From the NCBI GenBank assembly GCA_015065295.1, contig SVQN01000014.1, forward strand, positions 1 through 47,394: a DNA stretch of 47,394 bases. The letters are read 5' to 3'. This DNA comes from Oscillospiraceae bacterium (GTDB lineage Bacteria > Bacillota > Clostridia > Oscillospirales > CAG-272). The notes below the pieces were generated by a model. That model had not been told where the DNA came from and searched no databases. It saw only the letters and a program-made list of their open reading frames with translations. Positions within the stretch are counted from its first letter, which is position 1; each line of letters opens with the position of its first letter. The translations under genes were made by a program, and so were the position numbers. Below, piece after piece: positions 33,382 through 41,856 of this stretch.

Positions 33382-36180
33382 ATGAAACGTTTGTGTTGGA
33401 TATTTCTGGGGATTTTCCTGATCTACGGACTGGCAGCGGGAGTATCTGCGGATGTAGTCAAAAGTGACTCGTTGGAGGGAACAGCGATCACATGGGTATT
33501 GGACAGTACGGGAACGCTTACGTTCAGCGGAACTGGAGCTATGTATGACTATACTAAGGAAAACGAGGGGTACACACCGTGGTATTCTTCTAAAAATAAT
33601 ATCAGCAAAATTGTTTTTGAAGACGGAATTACTCATATTGGGGCTTATGCATTCAAAGAATGTCAACAGTTGCGGGAAATTTCTTTTCCTGAAAAATTGG
33701 AATCCATCGCAGGCTATGCTTTCTATGGATGTACCGCGTTACAGGAAATTATTATTCCAAAATGTGTAACGTCAATAGGAACGTATGCGTTCAAAAATTG
33801 CTCTTCTCTGCAAAGTGCGACGTTTTTAGGAGATGCTCCAACGGTAGGCTATTCTGCTTTCGAGGAAACAAACAGGAATTTCACAATTTACTTTTACGAA
33901 GACAAAGACAACTGGACAACTCCAACATGGGCGGAATACAAAATGGAATCTCTTGGTACCAGTAGTTCTGCGGCCTCCTCGTATACCGCAGGACTTTCCG
34001 CTGCGGCTTCCGCAGGAACGGTAAACGAAAAGGTTTCTGTTACGCTTACCTCAAGCTCTCCCTTCTCGGCAGCGGAAATAAAACTTTCCTATAATAAGGA
34101 TCTGCTCGCGTTCAATTCCTCCGCCTCCACCCTTCACGGGGCTTCCGTAACCGCCACAAACGGTACCCTCACCCTCGTGGACTACGGCGAATCCAAATCT
34201 TCCTACATCTTTGCCTTTGATTCCATCGCTTCCGGTATAGCAGAGGTAACGCTCACTTCCGCCGCATTCGGGAATGTGGAAGATGCCGCCGCTGAAGATT
34301 TAACCTCGGCCGGAATCGAAAACGGTACGGTTTCCATTACAATTCGTGAGCCTGCACAGGAAGTTGTACTATCCGATATTCTCAGCGGTGCATCTTCCGT
34401 TGAATATGGCAAAAAGTATACGTTCAGCATCAAGAACTACAGCGAATACTATGAATATACGGTATCTGCTGAAATGGCGGGTGAAACTGCTCTTGTCATT
34501 GACAACGGCAGCGGTAATTATATGATTGAGAACGTAACGGGAAAACTGGACATTACCGCAACAGGCACCCCAAAGAAATTTAATGTCGTTTTTGGAACGG
34601 ACACAGGGGTCACTTTACCCGAGGGCTCTGTGATCGTTTACGGCAATGACTATATCTTTTCAATGCCCGTACAGGAACATTATTCGACCGCTATCACGCA
34701 AGCAGTTTACACACAGTCTCAAAACAATGTACCGTATACCTGTGAAAACGACGTTGTCACCATCCAGGGGCAAGACATTATTGACAATATCAAAATCGTA
34801 ATCAATCAGCAGTTGATCGATGCGAAAGTAACAATCGCGGGCAGCGGGGCAGACGATGCGTCCGGCTATGAAGCATACGCCGTTGGCGGAGAATCCTATA
34901 CACTTTCTGTTACCGAAAATGACAAGTACGATTATACCGTCACGGCAGCGGTCAACGGTGAATCTGTGGAACTTGCAAAAGTTGAAGGGACATACACTAT
35001 TTCAGCGGAGGATGTGAAACCCGGAGCAATTGTTTTCACAATTACGAAAACGATAAAAATCGATGCAGTTGCTGTCAGCGAGTATCTTACTCTGGACGGC
35101 AATAAGCTCTGGCTGATTAAAAATGCTGTAACTGAACTTAATAATATGGTATATCGTTACGACGGTACGGATATGTTCTGGTCGGATACTTACGAGGCAT
35201 ACTGTGCGGTCGTTGCGTCCTCCGAAAAGCCGGAAGTGACTGCGAATAATCTTTCTCTTGCCAATGGCGATGCCGCAGAACTGACCGATGAGATGGACAT
35301 TAACATGAGCGGAAAAATTGATGCCAATGACGCTCAGTTTGTCTACAATATGTATAATGGGAAGTATTCGGGCATAACGGAAACCGTTACCGCTGAAAAG
35401 TATTTCCGGGCGGATGTGAACAAAGACAATACTGTAAACGTACTGGATGCCGCCGCGGTTGTGGATTACATTCTTACACAGAATACGCGAATGTTTTTCG
35501 CTCGTCCCGCGGAACCTTCCTTCCACTTCTCCCTTGAAGCCGACGGAAGTTCCGAAAAGACCGTACATACCGGAGATATCGTCACCTTTACCTTCCGGAT
35601 CAGCCGTACGGACAGCAGTGCAGACTATATCATGTATGCGATGCAGAATGAAATCCGGTATGACCGTACACTTCTGGAACTGGTCGAAGACAGCATTACC
35701 GTACAGGAAAACGTAGTAACCAACGATATGCGTTCCGATGAGCAGGACAGAGAACTGTATATCAATTATCTGTCGAAATCCCGTGACGAGGTTTGGAATG
35801 CAGATACTTTAGTTGGCTCTTTCCGGATGAAAGTCATCGGTACAAGCGGTTCCGCTGAGGTAAGCTGTCAGGATTCTCTTATGTCGCGTGCGGGTGGTAA
35901 CGGAAGCTATCCGGTAACGTATTCCAATGTCACGCTGGAAATTGCAGACGTACCGCCTGTTCCCGGAGATATTGATGGAGATCAGCAGTTTACGGAATCC
36001 GATCGGGAGTATCTTGCGAAATATTGGGCAGGATATCTCGGCTATTCGATTGAGGATATTCCGCTTGCTGTTCTTGATATGGATTCCGATGGAATTGTTA
36101 CCCGACGGGATGCGATGATTCTGGAACGGCATTTTGCCGGATGGAAAGGATATGAAACCCTTCCGCTGAGGCAGCCCTGA
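33382..36180 (+). CDS. Secreted BspA-type LRR protein with two cohesin-like and two dockerin-like modules
   Basis: This 932-residue protein has a signal peptide (about 1-23), a BspA-like LRR_5 block (about 35-170: TLTFSGTGAMYDY, then HIGAYAFKECQQL and SIAGYAFYGCTAL), a cohesin-like sandwich (about 205-325, with AEIKLSYNKDLLAF) and a beta-rich middle. Then come a dockerin-like pair of calcium loops (DINMSGKIDANDAQFVYNMY about 635; DVNKDNTVNVLDAAAVVDYI about 676), a second cohesin-like domain (about 713-856) and a C-terminal dockerin-like pair (DIDGDQQFTESDREYLAKYW; DMDSDGIVTRRDAMILERHF). No catalytic domain or sortase motif is seen. AAAGG fixes the ATG. The N-terminal part is more AT-rich than neighbouring genes, hinting at transfer. 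Probably a surface scaffold or adhesin. Confidence 0.82.
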   Translation: MKRLCWIFLGIFLIYGLAAGVSADVVKSDSLEGTAITWVLDSTGTLTFSGTGAMYDYTKENEGYTPWYSSKNNISKIVFEDGITHIGAYAFKECQQLREISFPEKLESIAGYAFYGCTALQEIIIPKCVTSIGTYAFKNCSSLQSATFLGDAPTVGYSAFEETNRNFTIYFYEDKDNWTTPTWAEYKMESLGTSSSAASSYTAGLSAAASAGTVNEKVSVTLTSSSPFSAAEIKLSYNKDLLAFNSSASTLHGASVTATNGTLTLVDYGESKSSYIFAFDSIASGIAEVTLTSAAFGNVEDAAAEDLTSAGIENGTVSITIREPAQEVVLSDILSGASSVEYGKKYTFSIKNYSEYYEYTVSAEMAGETALVIDNGSGNYMIENVTGKLDITATGTPKKFNVVFGTDTGVTLPEGSVIVYGNDYIFSMPVQEHYSTAITQAVYTQSQNNVPYTCENDVVTIQGQDIIDNIKIVINQQLIDAKVTIAGSGADDASGYEAYAVGGESYTLSVTENDKYDYTVTAAVNGESVELAKVEGTYTISAEDVKPGAIVFTITKTIKIDAVAVSEYLTLDGNKLWLIKNAVTELNNMVYRYDGTDMFWSDTYEAYCAVVASSEKPEVTANNLSLANGDAAELTDEMDINMSGKIDANDAQFVYNMYNGKYSGITETVTAEKYFRADVNKDNTVNVLDAAAVVDYILTQNTRMFFARPAEPSFHFSLEADGSSEKTVHTGDIVTFTFRISRTDSSADYIMYAMQNEIRYDRTLLELVEDSITVQENVVTNDMRSDEQDRELYINYLSKSRDEVWNADTLVGSFRMKVIGTSGSAEVSCQDSLMSRAGGNGSYPVTYSNVTLEIADVPPVPGDIDGDQQFTESDREYLAKYWAGYLGYSIEDIPLAVLDMDSDGIVTRRDAMILERHFAGWKGYETLPLRQP

Positions 36181-36214
36181 ACGGCAAAACGTTTGCCAAC
36201 GTATTATAACAAAC

Positions 36215-36267
36215 AAAAGACCTGTGTACTGCGGATACGAGTATATCCGGGGTACACAGGTCTTTTT
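36215..36267. terminator. Bidirectional terminator between the LRR/cohesin gene and GH5
   Basis: A 15-bp stem (36215-36229 with 36252-36266) enclosing a second small hairpin (CGGATA/TATCCG type), A-run left and T-run right. A small GGCAAA/TTTGCC hairpin (36183-36197) stands just after the LRR/cohesin stop. It serves both convergent genes. Confidence 0.88.
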
Positions 36268-36286
36268 ACAGAAAATTGCCTGCCAT

Positions 36287-37375
36287 TTATACGTTCCCTG
36301 CGATGATCCGCCCGAGTTCTTCGCTGAGGATGCGGCGGTTGTCGTCGTCCACCAGACTGAAGCGGTTGCCGTCGTTCGGCGTGCTGAGGTAATTCCAGAC
36401 ACAGTACGGAATTTCGTTTTCCTTGAGGAATGCAATCACGTCGCGCATCCAGTTTTCACGCCATTCGATCTTCGCATGACGGATCGTACCGAATTCGCCG
36501 CACCACAGAATCTTGTCCGGATGCGCTTTGATAAAGTCCAGCGCGCCCTGCATTTCGTTCCGGAGGAACCGGCTGTCCATCCGGTCATATCCGGCATAGG
36601 CATTGTTGTTGTTCCAGAGAGTTCTGTGGAAATCGCGGTAGCGTTCGATATCGCCCGGATATGGCATATCGCGGTTATAGTAAAGCTGTGCCGCCTGAAG
36701 AACGCCGCGCTGATGCGTGAATTCATGCGGTGCATACATATGGAACGTGTAGATCACGTTTTCATCATCATATACGCGCAGATTCTTCAGTGCCGGCGGG
36801 TTGTTCCAGCAGGTCGGGCCGATGATAATGAGACGACCCCTGTTGAGTTCGCGGATCGCGGCAATCGCCTTCGCCGCCAGCGTGTTCCACTTTTCGGGAT
36901 CCACATCGCGGACTTCGTTCAGCAGTTCGAATGCGATGGAATTGTCATCCGCGTACCGCTTCTCAAACGCGATCCAGAGGGCAATGAACCGGTTCTGAAG
37001 TTCTTCGTCGTCGAGAAGTTCGACCTTTTCCTTGATGTCGCAGTAGTTCCCGACCGCCTTGTGCAGATTCAGAACGACGTTGACGCTGTACTTTTTGCAC
37101 CAGCTGATGAAATTGTCGATGTGACCGAAAATTTCTTCGCGGTATACATAGGGAGATTCCTCCACAACAATCTGGTCAAAGCCGAGACGGATGTGATCCA
37201 TGCCGAGGGACGCGATGTAGGCAACGTCCTTTTCGGTGATATAGGAAGCGAAATGCTCCATATCCCCGATGGTGATCGGCAGTCTCCAGTGATCGGGGAG
37301 AACGTTGAACCGCTTGTAGTTCGTCAGCCATCCGCCGATGCCCATGCCGTGTTCAAATCCGGTGAATTTTTTCAT
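36287..37375 (-). CDS. Glycoside hydrolase family 5-like
   Basis: This 362-residue TIM-barrel enzyme has SIAFELLNEVRD with the acid/base Glu154, TFHMYAPHEFTH with the conserved His/Tyr, and KILWCGEFGTI with the nucleophile Glu294. GMGIGGWLTNY at the N-terminus is common in GH5 proteins of gut bacteria. No signal peptide and no binding module are present, so it would act on oligosaccharides inside the cell. Two earlier in-frame starts are less likely, because GGAAGG is placed for this ATG. Beta-glucan, beta-mannan or related oligosaccharides are possible substrates. It is a single gene with a perfect promoter. Confidence 0.88.
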   Translation of the reverse strand: MKKFTGFEHGMGIGGWLTNYKRFNVLPDHWRLPITIGDMEHFASYITEKDVAYIASLGMDHIRLGFDQIVVEESPYVYREEIFGHIDNFISWCKKYSVNVVLNLHKAVGNYCDIKEKVELLDDEELQNRFIALWIAFEKRYADDNSIAFELLNEVRDVDPEKWNTLAAKAIAAIRELNRGRLIIIGPTCWNNPPALKNLRVYDDENVIYTFHMYAPHEFTHQRGVLQAAQLYYNRDMPYPGDIERYRDFHRTLWNNNNAYAGYDRMDSRFLRNEMQGALDFIKAHPDKILWCGEFGTIRHAKIEWRENWMRDVIAFLKENEIPYCVWNYLSTPNDGNRFSLVDDDNRRILSEELGRIIAGNV

Positions 37376-37411
37376 GATGATGTACCTTCCGTTCATTTTT
37401 AGGTTGTTATC

Positions 37412-37440
37412 ATTATAATTGTCCCACACCGTTTTGTCAA
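37412..37440 (-). promoter_or_regulatory. Consensus promoter of the GH5 gene
   Basis: On the minus strand: TTGACA (37440-37435), 17 bases, TATAAT (37417-37412), both boxes perfect. Confidence 0.88.
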
Positions 37441-37500
37441 GAGATGAAAAAATATCGGCAATCCATAATGATTTCCTGTGGAAAACTGCAAAGTTTCCCC

Positions 37501-37529
37501 TTTACGCTTCGGAAAAACCGTGGTATAAT
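37501..37529 (+). promoter_or_regulatory. Promoter of the two MDR dehydrogenase genes
   Basis: TTTACG (37501-37506), 17 bases, TATAAT (37524-37529), about 40 bases before the start codon with AGGAGAA between. Confidence 0.65.
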
Positions 37530-37569
37530 GGAACCAACACAAGATTTCATTTCCATTACAGGAGAATCC

Positions 37570-38556
37570 ATGATGAACGCTGTCCTGATCCAGAACGACC
37601 GTTCTCTCCGCTGGGACGAAGTACCGTCCCCCGTCTGCGGAGATGACGAAGTCCTTGTCGAAATCCATTACGCCGGTGTGAACCGCGCCGATCTCATGCA
37701 GCGCGAGGGCAATTATCCCCCGCCGCCCGGCTGTCCGCCGTGGATGGGGCTGGAAGTCTCCGGCATCATCCGCAAAATGGGCTGCACTGCCGAACGGGAA
37801 TCCTCATTCCGTGTCGGGGATGCGGTCTGTGCCCTGCTCGGAGGCGGCGGGTACGCGGAGTATATCGCCGTCCGCTGGGATATGCTCATGCCCCTGCCGG
37901 AAAATTGTTCCCTCTGCGAAGGCGCGGCACTGCCGGAAGCCTTCTGCACCGGCTATCTGAATCTGTTCCGCGAAGGTCACGCCAAAGCGGGCGACGTACT
38001 GCTCGTCACCGGCGGAAACAGCGGTCTTGCCTCCGTGATTATCCCGATGGCGAAGGCGTTCGGTCTGACCGTTGTCACCACTGTCCGTTCCGCGAAAACC
38101 GCCGAAGCAATCCGTCCGCTCGGAGCCGACCGCATTGTCGATACCACCGTCACCGCACTTCCGGACGTTCTGCGTGAACTTGCCGACGCGGGAACGCCCG
38201 TGAGCATCGCCATCGACTGTCTCGGCGGCACGGCCATGGGAGAATGTCTGCCGTATCTCGCGCACGGTGCGCGCTGGATCATGATCGCATCCCTTGCCGG
38301 AGAGCTGACCGAAATCAATCTGCGGACAATCTTCGTAAAAAACATCCGCATCATCGGAAGCACGCTCCGGTCTCGCGCACCCGAAGTGAAGGCGGCACTC
38401 ATGGCGGAACTGGTGCAGAAGGTCTGGCCGATGGTCTCCGACGGACGTATCCGCCCGACGATCCATGCGGTTCTGCCGATCACGGAAGCGGAAGAGGCAC
38501 ACCGGATTCTGCAGACCGGCGGTCACAGCGGCAAGGTGATTTTAAAAGTTCGCTGA
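37570..38556 (+). CDS. MDR-family quinone oxidoreductase-like protein
   Basis: This 328-residue protein belongs to the medium-chain dehydrogenase/reductase superfamily: HYAGVNRADLMQREGNYPPPPG and MGLEVSGII in the GroES-like half, LLVTGGNSGLASVIIPMAKAFG as the NAD(P) loop, and ending in GGHSGKVILKV. Zinc ligands are absent, as in NADPH:quinone reductases of the PIG3/Qor type. It might reduce a reactive carbonyl or quinone; its physiological partner is unknown. The longer frame upstream contains the promoter and is rejected. It forms an operon with the dehydrogenase 37 bases downstream. Confidence 0.88.
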   Translation: MMNAVLIQNDRSLRWDEVPSPVCGDDEVLVEIHYAGVNRADLMQREGNYPPPPGCPPWMGLEVSGIIRKMGCTAERESSFRVGDAVCALLGGGGYAEYIAVRWDMLMPLPENCSLCEGAALPEAFCTGYLNLFREGHAKAGDVLLVTGGNSGLASVIIPMAKAFGLTVVTTVRSAKTAEAIRPLGADRIVDTTVTALPDVLRELADAGTPVSIAIDCLGGTAMGECLPYLAHGARWIMIASLAGELTEINLRTIFVKNIRIIGSTLRSRAPEVKAALMAELVQKVWPMVSDGRIRPTIHAVLPITEAEEAHRILQTGGHSGKVILKVR

Positions 38557-38593
38557 TTTTATCTTGACATAACGTTATAAAAGGAGGCTTTCC

Positions 38594-39613
38594 ATGACCA
38601 ACCATCAGATTATTTTCACCGCTCCCGGGAAAGCGGAGCTGCTTGAACGTCCGGTCGTCATGCCCGCGCCGGGTATGGTTCTCGTCCGGACCGCATATTC
38701 CACGATCAGCAGCGGCACGGAGCGTGCCAATCTGTCGGGAGACAACAACATCAGCAGTGAACGCGGTACGGAAAACATGGTTCATCCCTTCCCGCGTTCG
38801 ATCGGCTACAGTTCCTCCGGAATCGTCTGCGCGGTCGGCGAAGGGGTAACTTCCGTAAAGGAAGGCGACCGTGTTGCCGTTTCGTGGGGCAAGCACAGCC
38901 GCTATCAGACGATTGACCAGTCGAACGTACACCCGATTCCTGCGGAAATTACCATGCAGGACGCGGCATTTTCCCTGATCGGCACGTTCCCGATGGCTGC
39001 GATCCGCAAATGCCGTCTGGAAATCGGCGAATCGGCCATCGTCATGGGGCTGGGAATTCTCGGACGTCTCGCCGTTCAGCTTCTCCGTGCAGCGGGTGCG
39101 TGTCCGGTAATTGCGGCAGACCCGGTGGAAGAACGCCGGAATCTCGCGCTGTCCCTCGGTGCCGACCTTGTATTCGACCCGTTCGCACCGGATTTTGCCG
39201 AACAGGTACGCCGTGCAACCGGCGGCGGTGTGAAGGTCGCCATCGAAGTGACGGGTCAGGGCAAAGCACTCGACCAGGTTCTCGACTGCACGGCCCGCTT
39301 CGGCAGAGTCGGACTTCTCGGCTGCACGCGCAGTTCGGACTTCACCATCGACTACTACCGCAAAGTTCACGGTCCCGGCATCACCCTCATCGGCGCGCAC
39401 ACGAACGCCCGTCCCGCCCACGAATCTTCGGCCGGCTGGTGGACGACCCGCGACGACATTCAGGCACTCCTTCGCTTAGTCGTCGGCGGCCGCATCCGTC
39501 TCGCGGACATGGTACAGGATGTCCGAAAGCCGGACGAAGCCGGGGAAGTTTTCGGTCGGCTGATGGTTGATCCGAATTTCCCTCTGACTCAGTTTGACTG
39601 GGGAGCTGAATGA
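38594..39613 (+). CDS. MDR-family zinc-type alcohol/polyol dehydrogenase-like protein
   Basis: This 339-residue protein is a second medium-chain dehydrogenase, of a type often annotated as bi-domain or alcohol dehydrogenase in sugar clusters. STISSGTERANLSG is characteristic; Cys/His zinc ligands are mostly lost. IVMGLGILGRLAVQLLRAAG is the NAD loop, and a late ITLIGAHTNARPAHESSAGWW segment faces the active site. AAGGAGG precedes the ATG. Oxidation of a sugar or cyclitol hydroxyl is a likely role given the neighbouring Gfo/Idh and aminotransferase genes, but is inferred. A hairpin element follows the stop. Confidence 0.83.
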   Translation: MTNHQIIFTAPGKAELLERPVVMPAPGMVLVRTAYSTISSGTERANLSGDNNISSERGTENMVHPFPRSIGYSSSGIVCAVGEGVTSVKEGDRVAVSWGKHSRYQTIDQSNVHPIPAEITMQDAAFSLIGTFPMAAIRKCRLEIGESAIVMGLGILGRLAVQLLRAAGACPVIAADPVEERRNLALSLGADLVFDPFAPDFAEQVRRATGGGVKVAIEVTGQGKALDQVLDCTARFGRVGLLGCTRSSDFTIDYYRKVHGPGITLIGAHTNARPAHESSAGWWTTRDDIQALLRLVVGGRIRLADMVQDVRKPDEAGEVFGRLMVDPNFPLTQFDWGAE

Positions 39614-39642
39614 GTTTGCGGAAGTTTCGTATGTGCAGATTC

Positions 39643-39698
39643 TTGGGGAAACCTTTTTGAGGAAAAGGTTTCCCCAAACCCCTTCCAAAACCTTTTTA
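39643..39698. repeat. Hairpin element HE copy 4 (reverse), left border of repeat R1
   Basis: A 15-bp perfect stem (39643-39657 with 39663-39677) plus the CCCCTTCCAAAACC tail. It follows the dehydrogenase stop by 29 bases and probably terminates that operon. With copy 5 in opposite orientation it brackets R1. Confidence 0.85.
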
Positions 39699-39705
39699 GG
39701 CGGCG

Positions 39706-40071
39706 GTAGCCGTAGAGGAAGTTGATATGATGGGGAGGGGGATTTTTGAAATATTCCGTGGAGTACGGCTGAAGAGTGTTCGACCCGTTGACGTGGGGCT
39801 GGTTTTAATCTCTACGAAAATTGTTCTGGGGAAGTCAGGGACCGCCCCCCTGACTTCCCACGCCATTTTTCGACTGCTTGATTCAGTACGCCACTTTTGA
39901 ATTCAGCTACGGTTTATTAGTTTTCCGCGCGTCTTGGCTCACCCGCCGTCCGCGCTTTGCGTTCGTTTGGTCGGCTGACATACAGTTTTCTTTGAAAAGC
40001 ACGAACGGCGTCAGCCAAGGAGTGCAGGGGATAACTTACCGTAGCTGAATTCAAACGTGGCACACTATATC
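39706..40071. repeat. Repeat R1 (~365 bp), homologous to R2
   Basis: From GTAGCCG to the CACACTATATC region this sequence matches 46830-47198 in the same orientation, with long identical stretches (for example from CCGCGCGTCTTGGCTC to ACATACAGTTTTCTT apart from a single base). It contains a hairpin (39829-39840 with 39848-39859) and no gene. The 170 bases between R1 and hairpin copy 5 hold no gene either, but share the AAAAATCTGCA motif with the DNA right of R2. The whole unit 39643-40296 looks like a non-coding mobile or rearrangement-prone element. Confidence 0.85.
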
Positions 40072-40240
40072 ACGCAATCAAAAAACGTCTGTGGCGAGCA
40101 GGGTCTCGGCGGCCCCTGCGAACTCGCTCCACGGTTTCTTATACATTGTAGGCAGTCCCCCCTGTCAGCTGCACAAACGCGCCTTATCTCTCCAACCCCA
40201 AAAAGGAAAAATCTGCACATCCTACATTTGATAGCAGCCC

Positions 40241-40296
40241 AAAAAGGTTTTGGAAGGGGTTTGGGGGAACCTTTTCCTCAAAAAGGTTCCCCCAAG
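40241..40296. repeat. Hairpin element HE copy 5 (forward), right border of repeat R1
   Basis: A purine tail AAAAAGGTTTTGGAAGGGG followed by a 15-bp perfect stem (40261-40275 with 40281-40295). It is nearly identical to copy 1 and an inverted counterpart of copy 4. Confidence 0.85.
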
Positions 40297-40342
40297 AAAA
40301 AGAAACCCGCACCCCCAAACAGAAAACGAAAGGAGACATCTC

Positions 40343-41350
40343 ATGAAAAAACGGATCAAAGTCGCACAGGTCGGAACGAATTACTTCACCCACGCGTTCC
40401 AGACCTACGAAAGTATGCTCAAATTCCCAGAGGAATTTGAAGTGATCGGCGTCGCGGAACCGGTGGAATCCTGCGTCGGAAACCTCGAGACGGGCGTGTA
40501 CCGCGATCAGCCGCACTACACCGTCGAGCAGCTTCTCAATATAGACGACCTCGACGCGGTCGCTATCGAAACCAACGAAGAAAACATGACCGAATACGCG
40601 CAGATGTTCGCCGATCGCGGCGTAGCTGTCCACATGGATAAGCCCGGCTCGCCCGGTTCCGCGTCGTTCGCACACCTCGCGTCTACGCTGGAACAGAAGG
40701 GTCTTCCCTTCCAGCTCGGCTATATGTACCGGTTCAATCCCCTGATTCAGCGCGCCATGGACGAAATCGCAAAGGGAAATCTCGGCGAAATTCTGAACGT
40801 CGAAGCGCAGATGAGCGTCCGCTATACCCCCGAAAACCGGCAGTGGCTCGGAAAATTCAAGGGCGGCATGATGTTCTATCTCGGCTGTCACATGGTCGAA
40901 CTCGTTTACCGCCTCCAGGGTCTGCCGCAGGAAATCCTTCCCATGAATATGTGTACCGGTACGGACGGCGTCACGGCAGAGGATCAGGGACTTGCCATCC
41001 TGAAATATCCGCGCGGCGTTTCGATCATCAAGACCAATGCCATCGAGTACAACGGCTTTGACCGCCGCAATCTCGTCATCACCGGTACGCGCGGCACCAT
41101 CGAACTCAAGCCGCTCGAACGCTATACGGCGGAAGGTCTGTATACCTACGGTGTGTACACCCATTCCGGCAGCGCAACCAACCACTACCGCGACTGTTCC
41201 GAAAAATGGACAGCCGGTCCGTATGACCGCTACGACGCAATGATGCTGGAATTTGCAAAGCTCGTGCGCGGAGAAATGGAAAACCCGTTCAGCTATGCTT
41301 ACGAAACGGAGCTGTTCCGTCTCGTCATGCAGTGCTGCGGCGCGGAATAA
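40343..41350 (+). CDS. Gfo/Idh/MocA family oxidoreductase
   Basis: This 335-residue dehydrogenase begins with a Rossmann fold (IKVAQVGTNYFTHAF); the usual glycine loop is partly changed to GTNYFTH, which may weaken NAD binding. HMDKPGSPG replaces the typical EKP lysine site and keeps the Lys. GYMYRFNPLIQRAMDEIAKGNLGEI and GCHMVELVYRLQG are standard for the C-terminal domain. The late part carries tyrosine-rich segments. Substrate unknown, presumably a sugar or cyclitol. AAAGGAG precedes the ATG; a longer frame through the hairpin element is rejected. It has its own terminator. Confidence 0.88.
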   Translation: MKKRIKVAQVGTNYFTHAFQTYESMLKFPEEFEVIGVAEPVESCVGNLETGVYRDQPHYTVEQLLNIDDLDAVAIETNEENMTEYAQMFADRGVAVHMDKPGSPGSASFAHLASTLEQKGLPFQLGYMYRFNPLIQRAMDEIAKGNLGEILNVEAQMSVRYTPENRQWLGKFKGGMMFYLGCHMVELVYRLQGLPQEILPMNMCTGTDGVTAEDQGLAILKYPRGVSIIKTNAIEYNGFDRRNLVITGTRGTIELKPLERYTAEGLYTYGVYTHSGSATNHYRDCSEKWTAGPYDRYDAMMLEFAKLVRGEMENPFSYAYETELFRLVMQCCGAE

Positions 41351-41354
41351 TATC

Positions 41355-41392
41355 AAAACTGCGGAATCCTTTTCGGGACTCCGCAGTTTTTT
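41355..41392 (+). terminator. Terminator after the Gfo/Idh/MocA gene
   Basis: An 11-bp stem (41355-41365 with 41380-41390) followed by a run of T, five bases after the stop codon. Confidence 0.92.
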
Positions 41393-41472
41393 TATTTCTT
41401 TTACTACAAACGAGCAAATTCAAAATCTGACGAACATCAGAATGATAAGCCAAACCTACCCTTCGCACCCAA

Positions 41473-41796
41473 CGTTGTCATTCCGAAGGCGAAACTCGCT
41501 GAAAATCAAGACTGCATATCCTGCCTGAGGAATCTTTGCACTCTCCTGTGTCAGCCGTAGGAAATGTCCGTGGTTGTGTTGAAATTTCGACTTCAGAGGT
41601 TTACGAACGCCTATAACGAACAATCAGCACAAATATAGGAACAGCAGATTATACGTTAGGACAAAGTTAAACCTCTGTAGCTGAATAGGTGGGAATACCA
41701 CAGACATACCTTACGGCTGACACCGGGGAGTGCAAAGATTCCTTGGACAAGAACTTCAGTTGTAATTTATAGAAATAAGTCCTCGGAATGACAACG
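41473..41796. mobile_element. MITE-like near-palindromic element (~324 bp)
   Basis: Terminal inverted repeats CGTTGTCATTCCGA (41473-41486) and TCGGAATGACAACG (41783-41796) are perfect. Inside, a 47-bp pair (41528-41574 with 41697-41743) is nearly perfect, and a third pair (41594-41603 with 41668-41677) follows. The whole element can therefore fold back on itself. There is no frame of gene size and no transposase. It lies between convergent genes and is unrelated in sequence to HE or R1/R2. The GTCATTCCGA-type termini are reminiscent of dispersed repeats known in several phyla. Confidence 0.78.
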
Positions 41797-41856
41797 GGAA
41801 GCTGAATGCGAATGAATTCTGTCTATTTTTCGGATTTGCTCATTTATCGTCTTTTA

